From: Thermincola carboxydiphila
Lineage (GTDB): Bacteria; Bacillota; Thermincolia; Thermincolales; UBA2595
NCBI GenBank assembly: GCA_016841725.1
Contig: JAENYP010000001.1
Location: 186,001 to 250,000, forward strand
Direction: 5' to 3'
DNA: 64,000 bases
A model generated the notes under the pieces. That model made no database searches, was not told the origin of the DNA, and saw only the letters and a list, made by a program, of their open reading frames with translations. The position numbers and the translations under genes are program-made. The stretch's first letter is position 1. Each line of letters starts with the position of its first letter. Shown here piece by piece: positions 53,773-61,941 of this stretch.

Positions 53773-54972
53773 GTGCTCAGTATCATTAGAGCCTTAAAAA
53801 CAAAGTTCCACACATCCAAAGGAAATCTCGACCGTCTTTTTGCCTGCAACCGTGTATCAGCACAGGTTTGGAATGATTGCCTGCGCCTGGCTAAAGAGCA
53901 CTTTCAAAAAACAGGCAAATGGATTGACCGAAGGTCTTTACACTATGCCACCAAGGGTCAATATCCAATCCACAGTCAGTCTATCCAGGCAGTATTTGAG
54001 AAATATCTCGATGCCAGGAACAATGTCCGGCAAGCCCGGGTATCGGGGCATACCCAAATCCGCTATCCATACAAGGAGAAGCAGCACTTCAATACCAAGT
54101 GGAAAAAGGATGGGTTCCGAATACTTGAAAATGGAAAGCTTGAGTTAAGCCTTGGTCTTTTTGGCGGAAAACGCCAAAAGCCAATCATGGTGCGGATTAA
54201 GAAGCTGCCACCCGGTAAGGTCAAGGAGATCGAACTCATCTATGACCGGGGTCTACAATTAGCCGTTACCTACGATGACGGACAAGATCCTAAAGAAAAC
54301 AATAATATGGGCATTGCTGCCATTGACTTGGGTGAAATCCACACAATCGTCTCCGTAACCGATCATGGGCAAGGCGTAACCATTACCGGTCGCAAGCTGC
54401 GAAGCATCAAACGATTGCGCAACAAGAAATTGAAGGAACTGCAAAAGAAACTGGCTAAATGCGAAAAAGGCTCCCGTCAGTGGAAAAAATATCGCCGGGC
54501 TTTTAACTACATCTTAGGAAAGAGTAATGCCCAGTTGACTGATATCCTCCATAAAACCACCCGCGAATTTGTTAACTGGTGCTTGGAAAATCAAGTCAGG
54601 GAAGTCGTGGTGGGGGACGTAGCGGGAGTTGAACGTCACACCTCTCCCAAAAAGAAGGGAAACACGCATAAACGTTCACCCAAGCATAACCAGAAAATGT
54701 CCCAATGGCAATTTGGGCGAATCACCAGCTACCTCCAATATAAACTGGCAGCCGAAGGGATAAGCCTGCAAAAAGTAGATGAAGCCTATACAACACAAAC
54801 GTGTCCCGTTTGTGGAAGGAGGAAAAGAACCTCCTCCAGAAATTACAGCTGTCTGTGCGGATATCAGGAACACAGGGATATTCATGGAGCAAAAAACATC
54901 TTAACCAAATACAAATATGGGGAGTTTCGGAAAATATCTCTGACGGAACATAAGTATCTACGGATTGCATAA
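53773..54972 (+). CDS. tnpB: TnpB RNA-guided nuclease (IS1341/IS605 OrfB type)
   Basis: This 399-residue protein has an N-terminal helix-turn-helix-like region, a RuvC-like nuclease core and a zinc finger (C344, C347, C360, C362). RuvC-I is AAIDLGE with D185, and RuvC-III is HRDIHGAKN with D369. At RuvC-II the sequence is VVVGDV (282) where most TnpB proteins have an ED pair, so the catalytic Glu is not in its usual place. TnpB cuts DNA guided by omega RNA from the right end. A GTG start with GAGAGGG is used. Confidence 0.9.
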   Translation: MLSIIRALKTKFHTSKGNLDRLFACNRVSAQVWNDCLRLAKEHFQKTGKWIDRRSLHYATKGQYPIHSQSIQAVFEKYLDARNNVRQARVSGHTQIRYPYKEKQHFNTKWKKDGFRILENGKLELSLGLFGGKRQKPIMVRIKKLPPGKVKEIELIYDRGLQLAVTYDDGQDPKENNNMGIAAIDLGEIHTIVSVTDHGQGVTITGRKLRSIKRLRNKKLKELQKKLAKCEKGSRQWKKYRRAFNYILGKSNAQLTDILHKTTREFVNWCLENQVREVVVGDVAGVERHTSPKKKGNTHKRSPKHNQKMSQWQFGRITSYLQYKLAAEGISLQKVDEAYTTQTCPVCGRRKRTSSRNYSCLCGYQEHRDIHGAKNILTKYKYGEFRKISLTEHKYLRIA

Positions 54973-55160
54973 GCGAAAAGTAGTAGATGCCATGAACCTG
55001 GCCCGTATGCTAATTGGCATATAGTTGCCGGCTCTACCGGAATGATGTACTCACACCTGTCAGGTGAGGCGCCTTGAAACCGAGATGCCAATGAGACATG
55101 CATTCTGAGCTGGCCGGAAGCCCCCATCCTCTACACGAAGTATAGGTGGGGGAGGTTCAC
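54973..55160 (+). ncRNA. probable omega RNA / right end of the IS element
   Basis: The ~190 bases after tnpB have no gene but fold into several hairpins, ending with CCCCCA / TGGGGG followed by AGGTTCAC. This is the shape of IS605 right ends that encode omega RNA overlapping the tnpB 3' end. The guide would be the bases just past 55160. Confidence 0.65.
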
Positions 55161-55206
55161 CAATTTAATATAGTCGATTGTATCAATTCAAAACGGAGGA
55201 TTCCAA

Positions 55207-55425
55207 ATGCTAAAACAATATAACTGCATTATCTGTGGCCATGTTTCTAACCAGCCTTTCTGTCATGGATGTATGAGCAAGGCAAAACAATACTATGAGA
55301 CAATTTTGGAGTTTATCAAGGTCAATCCTGATGCTACGGTCATGGAAATTTATAACAGTACCTCTGTACCGCTTGGTGTAATCAGGGGTATTATTCAGAT
55401 GGGCTGGATGGAACAAAGCAACTGA
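55207..55425 (+). CDS. zinc-ribbon protein resembling YvyF (flagellar operon type)
   Basis: This 72-residue protein has C8-x2-C11 and FCHGC, forming a zinc ribbon, and then a small helical domain (VNPDATVMEIYNSTSVPLGVIRGIIQMGWM). This is the layout of the YvyF/TIGR03826 family found in flagellar operons. No flagellar genes are near. CGGAGGA precedes the ATG. Its end overlaps the end of the convergent threonine aldolase gene by 35 bases. Confidence 0.65.
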   Translation: MLKQYNCIICGHVSNQPFCHGCMSKAKQYYETILEFIKVNPDATVMEIYNSTSVPLGVIRGIIQMGWMEQSN

Positions 55426-56449
55426 TTGTCTCCCGCGCCATTCCGGCAAAGTGGTGCACTTCCTCTTCTCTTGTATCAAAAGAAGTCATCAGCCTGACTT
55501 CACTCTTTCCCTCATCCCACACATAAAAGTAGTACATTTCCTGAAGCCGGGGAATGGCTTCCATAGGAATGACCGCAAAAACAGCATTTACTTCAACCTT
55601 CTGAGTCAGCTTTACCCCTGGGATTTTTCCCAGTTCCGCAGCGAGAGTCTGTGCCATTTCATTTGCATGCCGGGCATTACTTAACCACAGTTCGTCTGTC
55701 AGCAGGGCTTCAAACTGCGCGGCAATAAAGCGCATCTTTGATGCCAGCTGCATTCCCTGTTTCCTGATAAATATGAAATTTCGCGCCAGTTCCCGGTTAA
55801 AGAAAACAACCGCTTCCCCAAACATCAGCCCGTTTTTGGTTCCTCCAAATGACAATACGTCAACTCCTGCATCCCCGGTTAACTCCTTCAGCCCAGTCCG
55901 GAGACCCGCCGCCGCATTTGCCAGCCTGGCCCCGTCCATGTGCAGGACCATCCCGTTTTGGTGAGCATAATCGGCAATCCGGTGTAGCTCTTCCGGAGTA
56001 TAAACAGTGCCATACTCAGTGGCCTGGGTAACAGATATAACCCGCGGCTGGGTGTGGTGTTGATTGCCAAAACCGTGCATATGTGCCTTTATCCCCGCAA
56101 CTGTTAACTTCCCGTCATTTGTGGGTACAGGCAGCAGCTTACAGCCTGTGAACTTCTCAGGAGCTCCGCACTCATCAACATTTATGTGGGCAACATCAGA
56201 ACAGATAACCGAATTGTAGGACTCTGCAGCTGCTCGAATTCCCAGGACATTGGCAGCTGTACCGTTATATACGAAATAAACCTCTGCCTCTTGGCCGAAG
56301 ACAGCGGCAAATCTCTTTCGGGCACGTGCAGTGTATTCATCATCACCGTAAGATAACACATGGCCCTTGTTGGCTGCCGTAATTGCCTCCATGACCCGCA
56401 GGTGGACCCCTGCATTATTATCACTGGCAAAGCCTTTAGTAATTGTCAT
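55391..56449 (-). CDS. ltaE: low-specificity L-threonine aldolase
   Basis: This 352-residue PLP enzyme cleaves threonine to glycine and acetaldehyde. It has SDNNAGVHLRVMEAI at the start, the HMDGARLANAAAGL motif and SFGGTKNGLMFGEAVVFF, where the lysine forms the Schiff base. AAAGGAG precedes the ATG. It is last in a unit with the HAD gene and the ABC transporter. Confidence 0.92.
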   Translation of the reverse strand: MTITKGFASDNNAGVHLRVMEAITAANKGHVLSYGDDEYTARARKRFAAVFGQEAEVYFVYNGTAANVLGIRAAAESYNSVICSDVAHINVDECGAPEKFTGCKLLPVPTNDGKLTVAGIKAHMHGFGNQHHTQPRVISVTQATEYGTVYTPEELHRIADYAHQNGMVLHMDGARLANAAAGLRTGLKELTGDAGVDVLSFGGTKNGLMFGEAVVFFNRELARNFIFIRKQGMQLASKMRFIAAQFEALLTDELWLSNARHANEMAQTLAAELGKIPGVKLTQKVEVNAVFAVIPMEAIPRLQEMYYFYVWDEGKSEVRLMTSFDTREEEVHHFAGMARETISCFVPSSPSE

Positions 56450-56469
56450 AGCCTCTTCTCCTTTGAACT

Positions 56470-56940
56470 CTATTTTCGCAGAGTGGCAGCCAGTCTGACA
56501 GGATTCAGGAGCAGTCCCAGTCCTTCATTGATGTCCCTTACCACCACATCCGCTTTTGCCAGGGCCTGTCCCGCACAGCCCTCCGGCCCCATAACGACAA
56601 CACCCAGAGCTGCCTTGGCCAGCATCAGCACATCATTAACCCCATTTCCGAATGCAGCCGTATTCGCCGCTCCGATTCTTTCAATAAAAGCCTCTTTATC
56701 AGGTCCGCCATTATCCTTGTCAACCATCACCAATTCAGCTTTCAGGCCGGCACACTCCCGCCCGGCCGAACCAAAGGTATCTGCTGTCAAAACGTATACT
56801 TTAAGTAACCCGGCTGCTTCATTTAACAATTCCCTGGTCTTACCGGACACCTTGCCATCAAATGCAAGAGTGCCGTTAAAATCCAGAACCAGATTCTCCA
56901 AATTGATGTCATGGTAACCAGGTACAGATAGCAAAATCAC
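56470..56940 (-). CDS. HAD-fold protein related to P-type ATPase phosphatase domains
   Basis: This 156-residue protein has LDFNGTLAFDG (motif I; Asp then Asn) and the C-terminal AFGNGVNDVLMLAKA (motif IV), like the stand-alone soluble P-type-ATPase-like HADs (COG4087). The substrate is unknown. The GTG start has GGGGTGA upstream and lies four bases from the ABC ATPase gene. Confidence 0.78.
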   Translation of the reverse strand: MILLSVPGYHDINLENLVLDFNGTLAFDGKVSGKTRELLNEAAGLLKVYVLTADTFGSAGRECAGLKAELVMVDKDNGGPDKEAFIERIGAANTAAFGNGVNDVLMLAKAALGVVVMGPEGCAGQALAKADVVVRDINEGLGLLLNPVRLAATLRK

Positions 56941-56944
56941 AATA

Positions 56945-57655
56945 TCACCCCTTAATAAAATGATAAATCTCGTTTTTGACGGTTTCTCTCAAGTTGTCCT
57001 CCGGGAAATATTCCCCATCACTTAGTGTAACTGCTATCTTTTTTATTATGCGAACCGGGGGTTCGCTAAAAATATAAATTTCATCACACAGCCAAAGGGC
57101 TTCATCCACATCATGGGTAACAAACACAACTGTCCTCCGGTCAGTGTCCCATAGCTGCCGGAAGGAGTTAATCAGGGCCCTTTTGAGCTTCAGATCGAGA
57201 GCCCGAAAGGGTTCGTCCATAACCAATATGTCTGAAGGGTAGGCAAATGCCCGGGCCGCAGCAACCCTTTGTTTCATCCCGCTGCTGATCTCCCGTGGGT
57301 AGTGACCGGCAAATTCCCCGAGGCTGACCATTTTCAGCAGACCCGAAACAATTTTGCTCCTCTCACTTTGTGAGTACAGATCTTTTAAGACAAACTCCAC
57401 ATTTTCACTGACCGTCTGCCACGGAAGCAGCCTTGGTTCCTGAAAAATACAGGAAACCCTTTTTCCTGCAAGCCCGAGGAATTCTCCCGAATCAGGAACG
57501 ACTGTTCCAGTAATCATATTCAACAGAGTGGTCTTGCCACACCCGGAAGGACCCAGGATACCGGTTATCCTTCCTTCCCCAAATTCAATTCGAAAATCCC
57601 GGTAAAGGTCAACACCGGGAAAACTCTTATTAAGACCACTGATAATTAAATTCAT
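56945..57655 (-). CDS. ABC transporter ATPase, NitT/TauT type
   Basis: From the ATG at 57655 this is a 236-residue ATPase with Walker A GPSGCGKTT, the signature ISSGMKQRVAAARAFA, Walker B ILVMDEPFRALD and H-loop VTHDVDEA. SsuB/TauB-type ATPases power nitrate, sulfonate, taurine or thiamine-precursor uptake. The start overlaps the end of the permease gene by four bases. Confidence 0.9.
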   Translation of the reverse strand: MNLIISGLNKSFPGVDLYRDFRIEFGEGRITGILGPSGCGKTTLLNMITGTVVPDSGEFLGLAGKRVSCIFQEPRLLPWQTVSENVEFVLKDLYSQSERSKIVSGLLKMVSLGEFAGHYPREISSGMKQRVAAARAFAYPSDILVMDEPFRALDLKLKRALINSFRQLWDTDRRTVVFVTHDVDEALWLCDEIYIFSEPPVRIIKKIAVTLSDGEYFPEDNLRETVKNEIYHFIKG

Positions 57656-58437
57656 ACTATCTCCCGTCTCCACCTGGCAGCCCTTTTTTCGAGCAACCTG
57701 ATCAGGGCTTCAAATATGTAACTGAGAATAACGGCAATAACCGTCCAGGCAACCAATTCAGCCACCATCAGGTATGACTGGGCAGTATGCATCTGTGTCC
57801 CGATGGCAAATCTGGGCTGGCTCAAAACCTCACTGGCAATTATTGCTTTCCACCCAATACCGGCAGCATTGGAAATACCTCCTGTTATAAAGGGCGAAAT
57901 TGCCGGAATGTATACTTCCAGGATAAGCCTTGAAGTCTTAACCCGGTACGTTTTGGCCATCGCCACAAGTTCCCCGTCCACACTCTTTATCCCTTCCGTA
58001 ACATTTGTCGCTATTATCGGATACATTATCAGGAAACCGATAAAGACCGGTACCAGATCAGTTGCTAACCATATCAGGGCCAGGAGAATAATAGAAATAA
58101 CCGGTGTTGCCCTTACGGCAACTATAACCGGTCTTATCATCACATCAAATGTTCTGTTTAAACCGGCCATAATGCCGGTTATTATCCCAACAGCCAGTGA
58201 AATCAAAAACCCCAGGAGACCCCGCAGCACTGTATACCCTGCGGAGAAAATAAAATCATCAGAGGCAACCAGTTTCACCAGAACCCGGAATATCTTTTCA
58301 GGCGCAGGTAACAGCATCTCCGAAGCGGTGGTGACAGAGATTATTTTCCATAGAAAAATTAAGAGCAAAATAGAAAATAACCCCATTGCCCTGTCTTTTG
58401 TAATAATTGCCTTACTTTTTGTAATAAAACCCTTCAT
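57652..58437 (-). CDS. ABC transporter permease, NitT/TauT type
   Basis: This ~261-residue permease has about six membrane helices and the EAA-loop-like KSVDGELVAMAKTYRVKTSRLILEVYIP, as in SsuC/TauC. The ATG at 58437 lies inside the end of the substrate-binding protein gene, so the genes are coupled; the frame stays open for 20 codons upstream without homology. Confidence 0.9.
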   Translation of the reverse strand: MKGFITKSKAIITKDRAMGLFSILLLIFLWKIISVTTASEMLLPAPEKIFRVLVKLVASDDFIFSAGYTVLRGLLGFLISLAVGIITGIMAGLNRTFDVMIRPVIVAVRATPVISIILLALIWLATDLVPVFIGFLIMYPIIATNVTEGIKSVDGELVAMAKTYRVKTSRLILEVYIPAISPFITGGISNAAGIGWKAIIASEVLSQPRFAIGTQMHTAQSYLMVAELVAWTVIAVILSYIFEALIRLLEKRAARWRREIV

Positions 58438-59440
58438 CAGGCAGCGTGCCTCCGACAATATTGGGATCGAAATCATAGAAAACCTTAAGATATGCATTAA
58501 TGCCGTCTTTTACACTCGAGGCATCCATATATCTCATATTACATCTTGGGATAGTATCTGCCGCCACGTCTGCTGCCGGCATTATTCCGTGCTTCACTGC
58601 CAGTTGCCCGGCCTCTTCAGTGTTGGCATTAACCCACTGTATAGATTTCTCGTATTCCTTTAAAAACCCTGCAACAATTCCGGGATACTTCAGGGCAAAC
58701 TCCTTTTTTACAAAGACACAGGTCTGGGCAAGAGGTGTTTTGTTTTCCGTAGTCTCATCCCATTCCCGGGTCAGGTCCATAATAATTCCCAGGCTGCTGT
58801 TTTTGGCAAGCAAAGTGCTTACCATAGGCTCTGACAATACAGCGAGGTCAGCCCTGCCCGCTCCCACAGCGCCGGCCAGGTCCTGGGGCATAGGATACCT
58901 GTAGTCAAGGATAACATCCTGCTCAGGGTCAATGCCTTTTTTCTCAAGCATATACCGAAAGGAAATATCAGGTGTCATCCCTTTGGCCATAAGGTAAATC
59001 CTTTTGTTTTTGAGGTCATCCCATTCTTGGATATCTGTATTATTTTTTCCGACCAGGTACAGTGTCCCCCAAAGGCTGATGGCTGCGGTCTGGTAATCTA
59101 CACCTTTATTGTATAATATTGAAGCAAGGTTTGTGGGAATTGTGGCAATATCAGCCTCTGATTGAATCAGCATTGCCCTTACTGTCTCCGGGCTGTCTTT
59201 TATGATATACTCTGCCTTTGCTTCTTTACCCAGGGACGGGTTGTTTTCAATCATATGAATCATACTTAGTGCAGACGGCCCCTGGATTGCTGCCACCTTT
59301 AAGATTACCCCGGTATCCGGGGCATTGCCTGGAGCCGTACCGCCATTACCGCCTTTGTCCGATATATTGCTCCCCGAACATCCCGCTGTCGCCGCCAGCA
59401 GTATTATTGAAAGAAAAATGAATCCAAATCTTTTTATCAT
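58412..59440 (-). CDS. ABC transporter substrate-binding lipoprotein
   Basis: The ATG at 59440 with AAAGGAGG gives 342 residues. A lipoprotein signal is seen (LLAATAGC, the Cys being lipid-modified), then a linker rich in Gly, and a NMT1/SsuA-like periplasmic-binding domain (VAAIQGPSALSMIHMIENN, SEADIATIPTNLASILYNKG, KNKRIYLMAKGMTP). The ligand is not evident; the family binds sulfonates, nitrate, pyrimidine or other small anions. Confidence 0.88.
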   Translation of the reverse strand: MIKRFGFIFLSIILLAATAGCSGSNISDKGGNGGTAPGNAPDTGVILKVAAIQGPSALSMIHMIENNPSLGKEAKAEYIIKDSPETVRAMLIQSEADIATIPTNLASILYNKGVDYQTAAISLWGTLYLVGKNNTDIQEWDDLKNKRIYLMAKGMTPDISFRYMLEKKGIDPEQDVILDYRYPMPQDLAGAVGAGRADLAVLSEPMVSTLLAKNSSLGIIMDLTREWDETTENKTPLAQTCVFVKKEFALKYPGIVAGFLKEYEKSIQWVNANTEEAGQLAVKHGIMPAADVAADTIPRCNMRYMDASSVKDGINAYLKVFYDFDPNIVGGTLPDEGFYYKK

Positions 59441-59565
59441 ATTTGTGCCTCCTTTGTGCAAACATAACCGGACTATGTGCTATATATATGCCGCCGGCCC
59501 CGTCCAATGACTATATTTTACCATTATTCTGCAAATACTGTCCAGTCTCGGGCAAAAATAACGGC

Positions 59566-59597
59566 AAAAACCCGACTAAATGGTTAGCCGGGTTTTT
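59566..59597. terminator. bidirectional-looking terminator
   Basis: AAAAACCCG and CGGGTTTTT pair, with inner CTAA/TTAG, giving a long stem with a T-run on both strands. No gene ends here on the + strand, and the ABC transporter starts on the other side. Confidence 0.7.
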
Positions 59598-60077
59598 GTC
59601 AGGTTTATATATTTTGGAAGTGAAAGGCAGTTTACTACTGCACATAATACTTATTCTTCACAAAGTTATGATTTCCTGCTATACTAAGATGTGTCCAAAA
59701 ACTTTTTATTGCACATTCAATTAATGCTGTGATAGTATTTCCTGAGTATTCAATGCCTTTATAAAACCCTATTAATTACGCCGCTCCTAAACCTACTATG
59801 GATAGTACTAATATGAGTTTTTTTATTTTTTAGAAAATTTAAACTTCCTTAGTCTAGCAGGAATTACCACAATAAAGAAGAATATTATGTTTATACTTAT
59901 CGAATATTTCTTTATTTGTCGTTTTGAGCTTTAAATCACAAACACGAATCTATGAAAGGAGGGCGAGGAGACCGGTTAACCAGCCATCATTTTATCCCGG
60001 ACCGACCAAATGGATATTATCGTATTCAGGAGAATCCGGGGCAGCAAAATATAACAAAATCTAAGGAGGCAGAAAAA
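59598..60077 (+). other. AT-rich leader region of the rhodanese lipoprotein gene
   Basis: No gene is seen. 59600-59945 is AT-rich and mostly featureless. From 59955, AAAGGAGGGCGAGGAG is a strong Shine-Dalgarno-like stretch not followed by a good frame. CCCGGA / TCCGGG (59996-60040) can pair around a 33-base loop. The true ribosome binding site is at 60063-60068. It may hold a structured leader. Confidence 0.45.
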
Positions 60078-61127
60078 ATGTTAAAAAGAAAAGGGCTTTA
60101 TTCTGTAATGGCACTGCTTATCGCCCTCAGCCTGATGGTAACACTGGCAGGGTGCGGTGGCAGCGAGAAACCGGAAAGTGAGCCTGCAAAAGATCCGGTT
60201 GAAAACACTCAACCCACTGAAGAACAAGTAGTTGAATCTTCCGCAATTATTGAGGCAGTCGCTGCTTACTTGGGCTCAGACCCAGCTCCAGCTCCAACCA
60301 TCAGCGCTGAAGAGGTTGACGAGAAAGTTGTTAAGGGCGGCGATACGGGTTATTTCCTCCTCAGCATCCAAAAGCCTGAAGATTTTGCCAAAGGCCATGT
60401 TCCGGGCGCAATTAATATTCCCTATGCTCAAATTGCCAAAGCTGAAAGCCTGGCCCAGCTTCCCAAGGATAAAAAGATTGTTGTTATCTGCTACACCGGC
60501 CATACCGCCAGCTATACCTCAATGTTCCTTAACGAACTTGGTTATGAGGCATATGCAATGAAGATGGGTATGAACGGCTGGAACGAAGAGTCTGCCGGAT
60601 TAGGTGCGGTTGTACCTTACGCCGGATCAGCCGGTCTTGATGTGAGCACCGAAGCAGTTGAAGCTCAGGCTGTTAATGAAATCCCTGAAGTTAACACAGG
60701 CGCTCAGACTCCTGAAGAAATCATTATCGCAGCTACCGATGCCTACCTGTCCGCAGGCAGAGGTCCTACCGTAAGTCCTCAGGAAATTGATGAAAAAGTT
60801 ATCAAGGGTGGAGATGACAGCTACTTCCTCCTCAGCATTCAGAAGCCTGAAGACTACGCCAAAGGCCATGTTCCGGGAGCAATTAATATCCCTTATGGCG
60901 CTATCGCCAAGGAAGAAAACCTGAAGAAACTTCCTACCGATAAGAAGATTGTTGTTATCTGCTACACCGGTCATACCGCCAGCTATACTTCAATGTTCCT
61001 CAACCAGCTTGGTTATGAATCTTATGTCCTCAAGTTCGGTACTATGGGCTGGAATGACAAAACTGAAGGAATGGGCGCTGTTAAAGCCTTTACCAAGTCC
61101 CCCGGATTTGAAACAGTCGCCAACTAG
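60078..61127 (+). CDS. lipoprotein with two nearly identical rhodanese domains
   Basis: The ATG follows AAGGAGG by ten bases. The 349-residue protein has a lipobox (LAGC) near residue 27, an acidic linker, and two rhodanese domains ending in CYTGHTASYTSMF, so both carry the catalytic cysteine loop CYTGHT. Rhodaneses move sulfane sulfur. The duplicated halves are 471 bases (157 codons) apart and nearly identical at DNA level, which points to a recent tandem duplication. It is outside the membrane, which is unusual. Confidence 0.85.
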   Translation: MLKRKGLYSVMALLIALSLMVTLAGCGGSEKPESEPAKDPVENTQPTEEQVVESSAIIEAVAAYLGSDPAPAPTISAEEVDEKVVKGGDTGYFLLSIQKPEDFAKGHVPGAINIPYAQIAKAESLAQLPKDKKIVVICYTGHTASYTSMFLNELGYEAYAMKMGMNGWNEESAGLGAVVPYAGSAGLDVSTEAVEAQAVNEIPEVNTGAQTPEEIIIAATDAYLSAGRGPTVSPQEIDEKVIKGGDDSYFLLSIQKPEDYAKGHVPGAINIPYGAIAKEENLKKLPTDKKIVVICYTGHTASYTSMFLNQLGYESYVLKFGTMGWNDKTEGMGAVKAFTKSPGFETVAN

Positions 61128-61152
61128 TAGCATAACTTACCAAAATACAAGA

Positions 61153-61340
61153 GGGTGTCCCATAATGGGGCACCCTTTCTATTTAGCCTATGAAATTGAA
61201 GGGAGGGGCAGATATAATTCCTTCACGATGGCAACGATTCCGCTTGTTTGCGGCTCCCGCTTACGCGGATTGCCGACAAGCGGACATCAGTCTCATCGTT
61301 CCGGAACCATATCTGCCCCTCCCTAATTTATAGGCCTAAT
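61153..61340. repeat. palindromic unit, copy 1 of a tandem pair
   Basis: It begins with a terminator-like hairpin (GGGTGTCCC / GGGGCACCC) and continues as a long imperfect palindrome with arms GGGAGGGGCAGATAT (61201-61215) and ATATCTGCCCCTCCC (61309-61323) plus TAGCCTATGAAATT / AATTTATAGGCCTA at the outside. The hairpin may also end the rhodanese gene. A second, diverged unit follows. Confidence 0.8.
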
Positions 61341-61345
61341 CCAAA

Positions 61346-61525
61346 ACGGGTGTCCCAAATGGGGCACCCGCTCTATAATTACAAGGCTTTACTATTTTTC
61401 ACCTGTGTTGTTGAATGGGGGTAGATGTGTTCCGCGAAGCGGGAGCTGCTGCCGGCGGAGACGTAGCCCGCCGGAGGAATACATCTACTCCTATCCAGAT
61501 TACAATTGAAAAATAATAAGCCTAA
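61346..61525. repeat. palindromic unit, copy 2 of a tandem pair
   Basis: It repeats the order of copy 1: hairpin CGGGTGTCCC / GGGGCACCCG, then arms GGGGGTAGATGTGTTCC and GGAATACATCTACTCC, with outer AAGGCTTTACTATTTTTCA and its near complement. The arms are homologous to those of copy 1 but differ at several positions. Confidence 0.78.
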
Positions 61526-61528
61526 GTT

Positions 61529-61915
61529 TTAGAGCCCCAGCAACTTCCGCACAACCGGGATGTCTGCCGGGGCAAAATCATATTTTACCATTTCCTCAGG
61601 GGCAGCCCACTTCCAGTCCTGGCAGTCAATACAGTCCGGTATGCCGCCTTTTAAGCTGCAGAGGTAGCAGAGCAGGATGACCTGCCTGTCTTCATAGATA
61701 TGGGACACAACCTTGAAAATTTCTCCCACTTCCACAGTAATATCAAGCTCTTCCTTAAGTTCTCTCACGAGGCAGGCTTCGGGGTCTTCACCCTGTTCTA
61801 CCTTACCTCCGGGAAACTCCCACTTCATCTCCTGGTGCGAGCCTTTTTTCCTTTGGGCAATGAGGAACTTACCGTCACTTTTTATGATTGCTGCTGTGAC
61901 AACCAGAATTTTCAT
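61529..61915 (-). CDS. Nudix hydrolase, MutT-like
   Basis: This 128-residue protein has the Nudix box GGKVEQGEDPEACLVRELKEEL (residues ~36-57) and the MutT-type start VTAAIIKSDGKFLIAQR. It probably hydrolyses oxidised nucleotide triphosphates such as 8-oxo-dGTP, but other substrates fit. The ribosome binding site is weak (GGAGA, far upstream). It follows the HD-GYP gene by 26 bases. Confidence 0.87.
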   Translation of the reverse strand: MKILVVTAAIIKSDGKFLIAQRKKGSHQEMKWEFPGGKVEQGEDPEACLVRELKEELDITVEVGEIFKVVSHIYEDRQVILLCYLCSLKGGIPDCIDCQDWKWAAPEEMVKYDFAPADIPVVRKLLGL

Positions 61916-61941
61916 TGTTTTTACGGGAATCTCCTTCCTGC

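Larger units (their letters stand above)
53661..55160 (+). mobile_element. IS200/IS605-type element carrying only tnpB
   Basis: The element is bounded on the left by a small hairpin at 53665-53678 and on the right by a hairpin ending TGGGGGAGGTTCAC at about 55160. Both ends are subterminal hairpins rather than inverted repeats, as in this family. It has tnpB but no tnpA, so it would need a transposase from elsewhere. The left boundary is approximate. The stretch 53497-53660 in front has no gene. Confidence 0.7.

Noticed and set aside
57803-58663. Open frame of 286 codons on the + strand over the ABC permease
   Set aside because: It is rich in Ile, Ser and Thr as expected for the antisense of a membrane protein and has no start signal.
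59952-60077. Longer N-terminus of the rhodanese lipoprotein from an upstream ATG
   Set aside because: The extra 42 residues would precede the lipoprotein signal, and a good ribosome binding site serves the later ATG.
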